Shown here piece by piece: positions 34,757-42,916 of a stretch of DNA of 64,000 nucleotides. Origin of the DNA: an uncultured Parolsenella sp. (GTDB lineage Bacteria; Actinomycetota; Coriobacteriia; Coriobacteriales; Atopobiaceae); the NCBI GenBank assembly GCA_934668375.1, contig CAKUNF010000003.1:1-64000 (forward strand), written 5' to 3'. The position numbers were made by a program, and so were the translations under genes. Numbering within the stretch: position 1 is the stretch's first letter; each line of letters begins with the position of its first letter. The notes under the pieces are model-generated. The model saw nothing but the letters and a program-made list of their open reading frames with translations, was not told where the DNA came from and ran no database searches.

Positions 34757-36364
34757 TTACGCCTGCTTGGAGACGTTAACCTCGCTGTTCACGACGTACA
34801 CGAGCTGGTCGGCGCGGCTCTGGAAGCCCTGCACCTTGTTGGACAGGCCCGTCGTGACCTTGCGGGAGCCGTAGACCAGGATCGGGTCGTAGGCGACGAT
34901 GGCCTTGAGCGCCTGCTTGTAATAGCCGGCACGCTCGTTCTGGTCCGTGGCCTCGAGGCCCTTGTCGAGCAGGTCCTCGACGTCGTCGTGGTCAAAGCCC
35001 GCACCGTTGCCCAGGGCGCCGAGCTCGACGCGGCTGAACAGCTTGTTGAGGAAGAAGTACGGGTCGGGGTACCAGGTCCAGGACATGGAGTAGATGTCGG
35101 CGGCACCGGAGGCGGCGTCAGCGGAGAACGTGCCCCAGTCGCCCTTGTGGATGTCAAGGTCGATGTTCAGGGCGTTCTTGAGCTGCTGCTGCAGGATCGT
35201 GGCGACCTTGTCGCCCGTCGAGGAGGTGCTGTAGTAATAGGAGAGCGTCATGCCGTCCGGATAGCCGGCCTCGGAGAGCAGCTTCTTGGCGCCCTCGGGG
35301 TCGTAGGCCGGGATGTCGGCCTCGACGGACTCGTCGTAGCCCCAGGAGCCCTTCGGCAGCGGCAGCGTGGCCACGGAGCCCTCGCCGTACTGCCAGATGC
35401 CGTCGCAGATCTGCTGACGGTCCACGGCCATGAGGATGGCCTTGCGGACCTTCTGATCGGCACAGGGGCCATTGACCTGGTTCATGTAGCAGTAGGAGAT
35501 GTGCAGGGCGTCTTTCTGGTCGAGCGTGAGGTTCGCGTCGTCCTTGACGACCTGGACGGACTCGCCGGACACGTCGGTCGTGACGTCGGCGTCACCGGTC
35601 TGCAGGGCGTTGACGGCCTGCGAGGTGTCGGTGATGACCTTGAAGTTCACGCCGTCGAGCGCGGGCTTGTCGCCCCAGTAGTTGTCGTTGCGGACGAGCT
35701 CGGAGACCTGGTCCTTCGTGAAGGACTTGAGCGAGAAGGGACCAGAGCCCACGAGGTGGTCGCCGAAGGCGTCACCCCAGCCCTCGACCTCTTCCTTCGG
35801 GACGATGACGTTGCCGGCATCGGTGAGCGCCGTGAGGAAGGAGGCGGCGGGCTGCTTGAGGACGCACTCGACCTGCGTGTCGGAGACGACGTTGACGTGG
35901 TCGAGCATGGACAGGCGGTTCATGGCGGACTCGGTCGCGGAGCGCTCGAGGGCGTACTTGACGTCGTCGGCGGTGAGGGCGCGGCCGTCCTGGTACTGGC
36001 CGGCCTGGAACTTGGCGTCGTCACGCAGGTTGAACGTGTAGGTGAGGCCGTCGTCGGAGATCGTCCAGTCCGTGGCGAGGCACGGCACGATCTCGGTCAG
36101 GTCCATCTTGTACTGGACGAGCGTGTCGCAGACGTTGTTGATGACCTGGGACTCGTACACGCCCGTGTACTTGCACGGGTCGAGGTACTTCGGGGAAGCG
36201 GTGAGCGTGATGTTCAGCGTGCCGCCCGTCGTGGCAGCGGCGTCGCCCGTGGAGGCGGCGGAGCCGGAGCCACCGCAGCCGGTGAGGGACGCGGCGGCGA
36301 CGGTGGCGCCAAAGATCGTGGCACCGCCGATGAACGAACGCCTGGAGATCTTGAGGTCCTTCAT
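34757..36364 (-). CDS. oppA: Peptide-binding lipoprotein of the Opp transporter, Tat-type signal
   Basis: 535 residues from the ATG at 36364 with AAGGGAGG upstream. The signal ISRRSFIGGATIFG contains the twin-arginine motif S-R-R-x-F-I and ends in the lipobox SLTGC (Cys about residue 31), so the protein should cross through Tat and be lipidated. The rest is an SBP_bac_5 solute-binding domain (KYLDPCKYTGVYESQVINN, DGRALTADDVKYALERS). It captures peptides for OppBCDF. tatA and tatC lie at 60423-61726. Confidence 0.9.
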   Translation of the reverse strand: MKDLKISRRSFIGGATIFGATVAAASLTGCGGSGSAASTGDAAATTGGTLNITLTASPKYLDPCKYTGVYESQVINNVCDTLVQYKMDLTEIVPCLATDWTISDDGLTYTFNLRDDAKFQAGQYQDGRALTADDVKYALERSATESAMNRLSMLDHVNVVSDTQVECVLKQPAASFLTALTDAGNVIVPKEEVEGWGDAFGDHLVGSGPFSLKSFTKDQVSELVRNDNYWGDKPALDGVNFKVITDTSQAVNALQTGDADVTTDVSGESVQVVKDDANLTLDQKDALHISYCYMNQVNGPCADQKVRKAILMAVDRQQICDGIWQYGEGSVATLPLPKGSWGYDESVEADIPAYDPEGAKKLLSEAGYPDGMTLSYYYSTSSTGDKVATILQQQLKNALNIDLDIHKGDWGTFSADAASGAADIYSMSWTWYPDPYFFLNKLFSRVELGALGNGAGFDHDDVEDLLDKGLEATDQNERAGYYKQALKAIVAYDPILVYGSRKVTTGLSNKVQGFQSRADQLVYVVNSEVNVSKQA

Positions 36365-36437
36365 GTTTCCTCCCTTAAAGGAAAAAGGCCGGGCCCCAGC
36401 GCGGGCCAGCCACATTGATGGCGAATGAATAGGGATT

Positions 36438-36460
36438 ATTTGTTCCTATCATTTCGCATG
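36438..36460. promoter_or_regulatory. Motif upstream of oppA shared with the pepC/DUF1177 spacer
   Basis: On the plus strand TTGTTCCTATCATTTCGCAT matches TTGTCCTATCATGTTCCGGAT at 38057-38082 with one gap and a few changes. Read toward the minus-strand genes, both sit about 70-100 bp before the start codons of oppA and pepC. It is a likely shared promoter or operator site. Confidence 0.55.
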
Positions 36461-36471
36461 AGAAACCTTAC

Positions 36472-36512
36472 AAAAGAAACCCTCGCGCCAGCATATGAAG
36501 GCGCGAGGGTTT
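36472..36512 (-). terminator. Terminator of pepC
   Basis: On the minus strand CCCTCGCGCC...GGCGCGAGGG is followed by TTTCTTTTG, about 60 bases past the pepC stop. It separates pepC from the opp operon. A degenerate GGGAA-TGTCCCC-TTCCC hairpin overlaps the pepC stop at 36542-36573. Confidence 0.88.
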
Positions 36513-36570
36513 ATAGAACCGAAATAATATCCAATCACCAGCTAGACAAAGGGAATGTCCCCCGTTTTCC

Positions 36571-37986
36571 CTAGCCGATGGCAAGCATGTTGTCCCAGTA
36601 GTCAACGTCCTCCAGCGGCAGGGTGTCCCACAGCTTCTGGATGCGCTCGGGCACGAAGCGGCGCTCCACCACGACGTCGCCGCCGTAGAGGCGGAACCAG
36701 TCGGCGTCGATGACGAGGTAGCCGTCGAAGCCGAAGTCGTCTCCCCAGCTGTTCTCGACGCGCCAGGCAACCGGCTTTCCGTCCTGTCCGAGCTCGACGC
36801 CCTGGAAGGCCATGCAGTGCGTCATGCCGCACTCGCGGTCGTCGATCATCTCGGCCTTCGTCTGCGAGAGGTCAACGCCGAACGTGCCGTCGAGGTCCAT
36901 GCCGTCGAGCGCGAGCACGCCGGAGAAGTCCTCGTCCTTGCGCATGAGCTTCTTGTTGACCGCGCACATCATGAACGCGGGCACGCCGGCCTTGAGCGAC
37001 TCGACGGCGGCGTTCTCGAGGTCCTCCATCGGCATGTTGAGGAAGCGCAGGCGCTGGCCGCCGATGACGGGGTCGAAGTAGCGGATGCCATAGGCGTGCT
37101 CGTAGGGACGGCCCTCGCCCGGGAAGTTCACGAGCTCCACGTAGTCCTCGAGGTTGAGGCGCACGTAGCGCTCCGCGAACTGCTGCGGCGTGATGCCGTG
37201 GTCGCGCAGGACGAGCTTCTCGGCGCCGCCGTTGGCAGAAAGCTGGCGGCTCACCTTGCTCTTGTCAACGTCGGCGTTCTCGCCCACCTCCATCGTGAGG
37301 TCAAACGTCACGGGCGGCTCGCCAAGGCAGCAGCACAGGATGCGGTGGAACTCTGGCAGCATCTCCTGCTTCTTGGCGCGCAGCTCCTCGACGCCGGCAC
37401 CTTCCGCGGCCATCTTGCGAAGGATCGTGGCATCCTTGCGCAGAAGGGTCGTGAGCAGGGAATTCATCTGCGCGGTGTCCTTGTTGCACGCTGTGTCGGG
37501 CATGAGGGCCTTGGGGATGGCGCCCCACTTCTTCACGAGGTTGCAGCAGAAGACAAACTGGCCGCCGTCCTCGACTGGCGTGAGCATGAGCTGCGTGACC
37601 TCGCGGTCGTTCCAGGGGCGGTCGGCCGTGTCGATGACGTACTCGAGGCGCGAGTTGCAGCGCTCGAGCTTGTCGTAGAACTGGATGTAGTTCTGCGAGA
37701 ACTCGAAGTCGTCGACGTCAAGGTTCTCGAGGACCTTGGAGCGCAGGACGTTGAGCGTCGAGAACATCCAGCAGCGGCCGGAGTGGCGCTGGCCCGTGAT
37801 GGTCTTGGCGGTCTTGAGCGACACGCCGAACGTGTCCTGGTAGTTGCGCGCCTGGCGGCGGTCGACGCTCGCCTCGACGACGTTGAGCGCGCACACGGCG
37901 TTTCTGGCCACGCGGTTGGCGCGTACGCTGGCGAACTCGTTCGTCAGCTCGTTCACGGCAGAGAGGTCAAGCTCGTCTGAGGCCAC
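36571..37986 (-). CDS. pepC: Aminopeptidase C (bleomycin-hydrolase-like C1 peptidase)
   Basis: 471 residues from a GTG at 37986 with AAGGAG upstream. Papain-fold catalytic residues occur in order: Cys in SGRCWMFSTLN (about residue 73), His in GMTHCMAFQG (about 390) and Asn in VENSWGDDFG (about 412). PepC enzymes are cytoplasmic hexameric aminopeptidases that release N-terminal residues from peptides. It is divergent from the DUF1177 gene and upstream of opp, completing the intracellular peptide-breakdown set. Confidence 0.93.
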   Translation of the reverse strand: MASDELDLSAVNELTNEFASVRANRVARNAVCALNVVEASVDRRQARNYQDTFGVSLKTAKTITGQRHSGRCWMFSTLNVLRSKVLENLDVDDFEFSQNYIQFYDKLERCNSRLEYVIDTADRPWNDREVTQLMLTPVEDGGQFVFCCNLVKKWGAIPKALMPDTACNKDTAQMNSLLTTLLRKDATILRKMAAEGAGVEELRAKKQEMLPEFHRILCCCLGEPPVTFDLTMEVGENADVDKSKVSRQLSANGGAEKLVLRDHGITPQQFAERYVRLNLEDYVELVNFPGEGRPYEHAYGIRYFDPVIGGQRLRFLNMPMEDLENAAVESLKAGVPAFMMCAVNKKLMRKDEDFSGVLALDGMDLDGTFGVDLSQTKAEMIDDRECGMTHCMAFQGVELGQDGKPVAWRVENSWGDDFGFDGYLVIDADWFRLYGGDVVVERRFVPERIQKLWDTLPLEDVDYWDNMLAIG

Positions 37987-38056
37987 AGTGTTCTCCTTGG
38001 TTGCATTTTCCCAACATCGTTATTCAGCATAGCGCTTGAAACGTCTTGTACCGTTC

Positions 38057-38094
38057 ATATTGTCCTATCATGTTCCGGATGACCGAATAGGTCA
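38057..38094. promoter_or_regulatory. Control region between pepC and the DUF1177 gene
   Basis: This holds the second copy of the oppA-type motif (38057-38082) followed by a perfect inverted repeat, TGACC-GAATA-GGTCA (38080-38094). A plus-strand promoter candidate TTGAAA-16 bp-TATTGT lies just before it, so a protein bound to the repeat would sit near the transcription start of the DUF1177 gene. Confidence 0.5.
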
Positions 38095-38125
38095 GCCGAA
38101 TACGTTCAAACGAAAGTGAGCCGCT

Positions 38126-39064
38126 ATGCTTCTGCGCCAGATGCTCGACATCTACGATCTCATCGACAAGCCCCAGGCCTCCGGCAACGAGGCTGCCGAC
38201 TTCCTGCGCGCCCACGGCGCCACGGACGTCACCGTCGAGCGCGTGAGCGGCGAGCGCGGCGGCACCGACTGCATCAAGGTCCTCATCCCCGGCTCGAACG
38301 GCAAGTCCTGCGGCGGAGACGCCCCCACGCTCGGCATCGTCGGTCGCCTCGGCGGCCTGGGCGCCCGCCCCGAGATGATCGGCGCCGTGTCCGACGGCGA
38401 CGGCGCGGTCGCGGCCCTCACCGCGGCGCTCAAGCTCGTCGAGATGCATGAGAACGGCGACGTGCTCGAGGGCGACGTCATCGTGGCCACCCACATCTGC
38501 CCCGACGCCCCGACGCTGCCGCACGAGCCCGTCCCCTTCATGGACTCCCCCATCGACATGGAGACCATGAACCGCATGGAGGTCGACGAGCGCATGGACG
38601 CCATCGTCTCCATCGACACCACCAAGGGCAACCGCATCATCAACGTGAACGGCATCGCCATCTCGCCGACGGTCATGCAGGGCTACATCCTGTCCGTCTC
38701 CAATGACCTCATGGACGTCATGACGCGCGTCACGGGCAAGATGCCCGAGGTCTTCGCCCTCTCCCAGCAGGACATCACGCCCTACGGCAACGACCTCTAC
38801 CACCTGAACAGCATCCTGCAGCCCGCCACTGCCACCAGCGCCCCCGTCGTGGGCGTGGCCATCGCCACCGAGCAGATGGTCGCCGGCTGCGCCACGGGCG
38901 CCACGCACGGCACCGACGTCGAGGAGGCCGCGCGCTTTGCCGTCGAGGTCGCCAAGGTCTATGGCCCGGGTGCCTGCAAGTTCTTCGACGAGGGGCAGTT
39001 CGCCCACCTCAAGGACCTGTACGGCGACATGACCCGCTTCCAGGGCATGGGCGAGGCCAAGTAG
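38126..39064 (+). CDS. DUF1177 family protein
   Basis: 312 residues, with a full-length match in memory to the DUF1177 family (KPQASGNEAADFLRAHGA, VGRLGGLGARPEMIGAVSDG, ATHICPDAPTLPHEPVPFM). The biochemical function is unknown. The motifs (HICPDAP, SIDTTKGNRI, GCATGATHG) suggest a cytoplasmic enzyme, perhaps of the deacylase/peptidase-like metal type, but no established catalytic residues can be named. Members often occur with AroM-family genes and peptide transporters, as here. It is divergent from pepC. Confidence 0.85.
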   Translation: MLLRQMLDIYDLIDKPQASGNEAADFLRAHGATDVTVERVSGERGGTDCIKVLIPGSNGKSCGGDAPTLGIVGRLGGLGARPEMIGAVSDGDGAVAALTAALKLVEMHENGDVLEGDVIVATHICPDAPTLPHEPVPFMDSPIDMETMNRMEVDERMDAIVSIDTTKGNRIINVNGIAISPTVMQGYILSVSNDLMDVMTRVTGKMPEVFALSQQDITPYGNDLYHLNSILQPATATSAPVVGVAIATEQMVAGCATGATHGTDVEEAARFAVEVAKVYGPGACKFFDEGQFAHLKDLYGDMTRFQGMGEAK

Positions 39065-39082
39065 CCCCAAGACGCTCACCAC

Positions 39083-39115
39083 AAGCCCGCCGGCAGCTCC
39101 GGCGGGCTTTTCTTT
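39083..39115 (+). terminator. Terminator-like hairpin between the DUF1177 and AroM genes
   Basis: AAGCCCGCCGG-CAGCT-CCGGCGGGCTT is followed by TTCTTTTG, 19 bases past the DUF1177 stop. Either aroM depends on readthrough or it has its own promoter; the spacer of 78 bp leaves little room for one. Confidence 0.88.
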
Positions 39116-39142
39116 TGCACCCGCTCGTCACGAGGAGGATCC

Positions 39143-39823
39143 ATGTCCCAGCACACGAGAATCGCAGGCATCACCGTGGGGCAGTCCCCTCGCACGGACA
39201 TGACCTGCGACCTCATCCCCAAGCTCGCGCTCAACCTCGAGCTCGTCGAGTACGGCGCGCTCGACGGCCTCACGCTCGAGGACGTCGAGCACAAGCTCGC
39301 TCCCGAGCCGGGCGAGGAGGTCCTGGTCTCCCGCATGCGAGACGGGCGCCAGGCGACGTTCTCGGGCGACAAGGTGGTCCCGCTCGTCCAGGCCAAGGTG
39401 GACGAGGCCGAGGCGGATGGCTGCCGTGCCGTCATCGTGCTGTGCACGGGCTCGTTCCCCGAGCTCAGGCACAACGTTCCGCTCGTGTTTCCCCAGCCGC
39501 TGCTCCACTCCTGCGCGCGTGCCCTCGCTGGTGGCCGTCGCGTTGCCGTGATGGTCCCCGAGCCCTCCCAGGCCGAGCAGGCCCGCGAGTGGTGGGCCGC
39601 AAGCGGCGTGGACATCGACGTGGTCTCCGCAAGCCCCTACAAGGGCATCGACGGCGTCATTGCCGCGGCCCGCGAGCTGCGTGGCCACGACGACGCGTTC
39701 CTGTGCCTCGACTGCATGGGGTTCACGGTTGCCATGCGCGACGCCGCCCGACGCGAGAGCGGCCTGGACGTGCTGCTGCCCCGCACGCTCGTGGCAAGCG
39801 TCGTCTCCGAGCTGATGGGGTAG
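39143..39823 (+). CDS. AroM family protein
   Basis: 226 residues. The start RIAGITVGQSPRTDMT and the pattern VIVLCTGSFPELRHNVPLVFPQ, with the closing LDCMGFTVAMRDAARR, match the AroM family. AroM was named for its place beside shikimate genes in enterobacteria; its reaction is unknown, and the fold is thought to resemble racemases of the Asp/Glu type (Cys in VLCTGSF and LDCMGF would be candidates). GAGGAGG lies before the ATG. The pairing with DUF1177 near a peptide transporter points to amino-acid or peptide metabolism. Confidence 0.85.
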   Translation: MSQHTRIAGITVGQSPRTDMTCDLIPKLALNLELVEYGALDGLTLEDVEHKLAPEPGEEVLVSRMRDGRQATFSGDKVVPLVQAKVDEAEADGCRAVIVLCTGSFPELRHNVPLVFPQPLLHSCARALAGGRRVAVMVPEPSQAEQAREWWAASGVDIDVVSASPYKGIDGVIAAARELRGHDDAFLCLDCMGFTVAMRDAARRESGLDVLLPRTLVASVVSELMG

Positions 39824-39837
39824 CGCATGCTCGAAGG

Positions 39838-39919
39838 GGCTGGCCGAGGGGCCCGTCGTCTGCTCAGACAGCTTCGCTATTCGCGAAGAACTCACATCCG
39901 ACGGGCCCCTCGGCCAGCC
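39838..39919 (+). repeat. Core-conserved palindromic element, copy 1
   Basis: Perfect 21-bp arms (39838-39858 and 39899-39919) enclose a 40-nt core with GCTCAGACAGCTTCGC...GCGAAGAACTC. The core contains its own small hairpin CTTCGC/GCGAAG. It starts 15 bases after the AroM stop, in the sense of that gene. Copies 2 and 3 are at 40033-40110 and 53374-53449. It may act as a terminator or 3'-end element, or be a mobile repeat. Confidence 0.9.
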
Positions 39920-40032
39920 TCGCACTGTTTTCCCTCAAGCGGGAAGCGTTTGTCTGGAGCGGTGGAGCCTCGCCGGACGGCCCCGTCAGGGTGACGGCGC
40001 CGCGCGCGTCAACGACGTGATGGCTTAAGGAA

Positions 40033-40110
40033 GGGCGGGCGAGACCATGCTGGATGCGAGTTCTTCGCAACGCGAAGCTGTCTGAGCAGACGGCATGGTC
40101 TCACCCGCCC
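40033..40110 (-). repeat. Core-conserved palindromic element, copy 2
   Basis: 18-bp arms (40033-40050 and 40093-40110, one mismatch that allows G-U pairing) enclose the same core in inverse orientation. Read on the minus strand it follows the lacI-type gene by 18 bases, in that gene's sense. The arm sequence is unrelated to copy 1 while the core is nearly identical. The stretch 39824-40128 otherwise has no gene. Confidence 0.9.
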
Positions 40111-40128
40111 GCCCCTCACGAGCGTCAC

Positions 40129-41127
40129 CTACGCCGGCACGCCGCCGCGGACCGAATCGGTGATGCGAACCTCGCAGGCGAGGCGATGGATGCCGTCCGG
40201 CGCAAAGCCGCGACCTATTCGGCCTACGAGGAGGCTGGCGGCAAGCGAGGCGATCGCCACGACGGGCTGGATGACGCACGCAGGCGTCGGGTCGAACACA
40301 TCGGCAAACTCCATCTCGTCAAAGCCGGCGAAGCCCACGTCCACGCCAGGCCTCAGCGAGTGGCGCAGCAGGCACTTGAGGGCGCCGAGTTCGAGGTAGT
40401 GGTTGCACGCAAAGACCGCCGTGGCACCCTGGTCGAGCAACTCGCCCGTCGCGCGAGCGGCAGCGTCCTTGACGCTCTCGCAGCAGCGAACGAGGGCCTC
40501 GTCGATGGCAAGGCCGCGCTCCTCATAGGCAAGCCTCCACCCACGAGAGCGCTCGGTCCCAACGTGGGAGATCTGCGGCATGGCAACGAGTCCCACGCGT
40601 CTGTGCCCGGCATCGAGCAAGGCGCCCACTGCCTTGCGGACCGCCTCGCAGTTGTCCACGACGATGGAGTCCGCGCCCGGGCCCACGAGCGGGTTGTCAA
40701 TCAGAACAAGCGGCACGTCCGCCTCGCGCAGGAACTGGACGCGCTCAGGCTCGAGCTCGGAGAGCACGACGATGAGCCCGTCCACCTGGTGCATCTGGAG
40801 AAAGTCGACCTTCTCGCGCAGAAACTCAGCGTCTCCCTGATACTCGACGAACACGGCCGCGTACCCAAGCCGCTCGAGCTCGTGCTCGATGAGGCCCATG
40901 AGCGAGGCGGCAAAGGGGTTCGTGGCGCTGCTGATGAGGATACCTACGGTGTAGCTGTGCGCCGTCGCGAACGCACGGCCGATGAGGTTGGGCTGGTAGC
41001 CCAGCTCGTCGATGGCGGTAGCAATGCGCGCCCGGTTGTCCTCACGCAGCTGGGCGCCGTTGAGATAGCGCGAGACCGTGGCAACCGACACGTTCGCCCG
41101 CTTTGCGACGTCCCTGATGGTAGCCAC
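40129..41127 (-). CDS. LacI family transcriptional regulator
   Basis: 332 residues. The N-terminal helix-turn-helix TIRDVAKRANVSVATVSRYLNG (split by one residue from the usual MAxTI start) is followed by a hinge and a periplasmic-binding-protein-like domain (YTVGILISSATNPFAASL, VDGLIVVLSEL, GFAGFDEMEFADVFDP). It probably represses the PTS cluster upstream in response to its sugar. It is the last gene of that cluster, 54 bases after the IIA gene, so autoregulation is likely. Confidence 0.92.
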   Translation of the reverse strand: MATIRDVAKRANVSVATVSRYLNGAQLREDNRARIATAIDELGYQPNLIGRAFATAHSYTVGILISSATNPFAASLMGLIEHELERLGYAAVFVEYQGDAEFLREKVDFLQMHQVDGLIVVLSELEPERVQFLREADVPLVLIDNPLVGPGADSIVVDNCEAVRKAVGALLDAGHRRVGLVAMPQISHVGTERSRGWRLAYEERGLAIDEALVRCCESVKDAAARATGELLDQGATAVFACNHYLELGALKCLLRHSLRPGVDVGFAGFDEMEFADVFDPTPACVIQPVVAIASLAASLLVGRIGRGFAPDGIHRLACEVRITDSVRGGVPA

Positions 41128-41181
41128 GGCCCCGCCTCCAAACCGTCTCTGTCGGGGTGGATGCCCCGTTCGTCACAAGGC

Positions 41182-41610
41182 CTACTCGTCGTCCTCGTCG
41201 TCTGCGCACGCCTCGAACTTGCGCGTGTCCACACCGTTCTTGCCGGCGTTGACCGCGCACTCGACGAGCGAGGAGATCGTGGCATCGGCGTCGGAGCTGC
41301 GGGCAAAGAGCGTCTCAATGAGCATGGGCAGGTTGGCGCCCACGACGATCTCCACGTCGGGCGTGGTCTGGGAGGCCATCATGGCCTGGTTGAAGGGCGT
41401 GCCGCCAAGAAGGTCGCAGAAGACGACGACGCCATCGGTCTGCTCGCGCATGGCGGCAATCTCGGAGTGGATGAGCTCGGGGTAGTCGGCGGCCTTGTCA
41501 ACGTCGAACGGGACGACCTTGAAGCCCTCCTGCCTGCCCGCGACGAGCTCGAGCGCGCTTGCGAGACCGGGGGCGAACTCGCCGTGACCCGTGAGAATGA
41601 AACCGATCAT
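41182..41610 (-). CDS. PTS mannose-family subunit IIA
   Basis: 142 residues. The active-site His lies in FILTGHGEFAPGLASAL (His 9), the phospho-accepting site of EIIA-Man. DLLGGTPFNQAMM is the second family signature. It accepts phosphate from HPr and passes it to IIB (43814-44314). It is separated from the IIB, IIC and IID genes by the SIS and trigger-factor-like genes, and carries an acidic tail (DDEDDE). Confidence 0.93.
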   Translation of the reverse strand: MIGFILTGHGEFAPGLASALELVAGRQEGFKVVPFDVDKAADYPELIHSEIAAMREQTDGVVVFCDLLGGTPFNQAMMASQTTPDVEIVVGANLPMLIETLFARSSDADATISSLVECAVNAGKNGVDTRKFEACADDEDDE

Positions 41611-41658
41611 TGTGATTCCTCCTGATGTGCGGACGCCTCGGCGCCCCTGTTGCTTTCC

Positions 41659-42843
41659 CTACTTGCGACCAAGGCCCTGGCGTTCGAGCAGCCACTCGTT
41701 CGCGCGGGCGCGGATGGCGAGCTGGCGGGCGTACACGCGTCCGAACGACCCCTCGAGGGCCTCGCGGGGGTTCTCGATGCCGGCCTTGCCCACCGTACGC
41801 GCGGCCTGCGCGTAGTCCTGCTCGCCCGGCTCAAGCCTGTTCTCCCTCGCAAGGGCGTCGAGTGCCATAAGGCGCGTGAGCTCCGAGCCCGCCTGTGCCT
41901 GGAGCATCTTGCGAAGCCTCTCCTCGTCCGTGTGCTGGGAGTTGAGGTACTCCGTGATGGTGTAGCCGCCTCCGTGCACCTGCTCGAGAAGGCCCTCGAA
42001 CGAGGAGTTCGCCATCTCGGCGACGGCGTCCGCCGGCGGCATGGACGTCACGCGGCCGGTGAGCTGGCTGGCGGCACGCTCGAGCAGCTCGTCATGCTGG
42101 GCGCTCTCGGCCTCGGCGCGTAGCGTCTTGCGCACGATGTCCTTGAGGCCGCGGACGTTCTTTGCGTTGGGCATGTTCTGCTCAACCCACTCGTCAGTGA
42201 GCTTGGGGGCCTTCACGCGAAGGATGTCGCGCACGGCCACGCGCAGCTCGCACGCGCGCGAACGGCCGTCATCGCCCAGCTCGCCATGGATGCGCCAGCC
42301 CTGGGAGAGGTTGCAGCGCTTCGTCTCACGGATGCGCATGCCCAGAAGCAGCGTCGTCACCTTGCCGGGCAGGGCCGCCGAGCCCACGAGATAGCGGAAG
42401 TTCGTCTTCGTGAGGTCGGCGATCTTGCCGCTGGGGGCCTTGCCCTGGATGTCGATGACGACCGTGTCGCCCATGCGTGGCGTCGAGACGCCAAGCGCGG
42501 GCGTGAGCGTGCCATGGCCAGCGACGAGCTGCTGGACGTTCTGGTCAACCTCGGCCTCGCTCACGTGCGGCGCCTTCACCGGGCCAAGCGGATAGGGGTC
42601 CGAGCCGGCGATGTCTGCCTGGGGGCACGGGAACACGGACAGCTCGAGCTCGTTTCCCCAGGCGCTTCTCACCTTGGGGACGAACAGGGGCACGACGCCC
42701 TCGCGCTCGAGCGCTTCGTCGACCTCGGGCGCGGCGCCGGGCTCGTCTGCCTGCGCAACGCACGACACGTCGCCGTCAAACGAGATCTTCCACGTCTCGA
42801 ACCCGCCCTCAGCCGGCTGCCTTTCGATGCTCGTAACCCCCAT
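41659..42843 (-). CDS. Divergent trigger-factor-like protein within the PTS cluster
   Basis: 394 residues from the ATG at 42843 with GAGGAG upstream. The middle (about 120-200, GDTVVIDIQGK...LLGMRIRETKRC) resembles the FKBP-type domain of trigger factor, and the C-terminal half (DEWVEQNMPNAKNVRGLKD, then MPPADAVAEMANSSFEGLL) resembles its chaperone arms. The N-terminal ribosome-docking signature GFRxGK of true trigger factor is not seen. The cell's normal tig gene is usually beside clpP and clpX, so this looks like a specialised paralogue. It might help fold a secreted or membrane client of this cluster; the role is unknown. Confidence 0.65.
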   Translation of the reverse strand: MGVTSIERQPAEGGFETWKISFDGDVSCVAQADEPGAAPEVDEALEREGVVPLFVPKVRSAWGNELELSVFPCPQADIAGSDPYPLGPVKAPHVSEAEVDQNVQQLVAGHGTLTPALGVSTPRMGDTVVIDIQGKAPSGKIADLTKTNFRYLVGSAALPGKVTTLLLGMRIRETKRCNLSQGWRIHGELGDDGRSRACELRVAVRDILRVKAPKLTDEWVEQNMPNAKNVRGLKDIVRKTLRAEAESAQHDELLERAASQLTGRVTSMPPADAVAEMANSSFEGLLEQVHGGGYTITEYLNSQHTDEERLRKMLQAQAGSELTRLMALDALARENRLEPGEQDYAQAARTVGKAGIENPREALEGSFGRVYARQLAIRARANEWLLERQGLGRK

Positions 42844-42865
42844 GCGAAACTCCTCAAGCGAACGC

Positions 42866-42899
42866 GCGCCCCGGATGCCCATCCGGACATCCGGGGCGC
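42866..42899 (-). other. Hairpin between the SIS and trigger-factor-like genes
   Basis: GCGCCCCGGATG and CATCCGGGGCGC form a perfect 12-bp stem around a 10-base loop, with no T tract. It is probably an intercistronic messenger-stability element. Confidence 0.7.
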
Positions 42900-42916
42900 A
42901 GTGGTTTTGTCTATCC

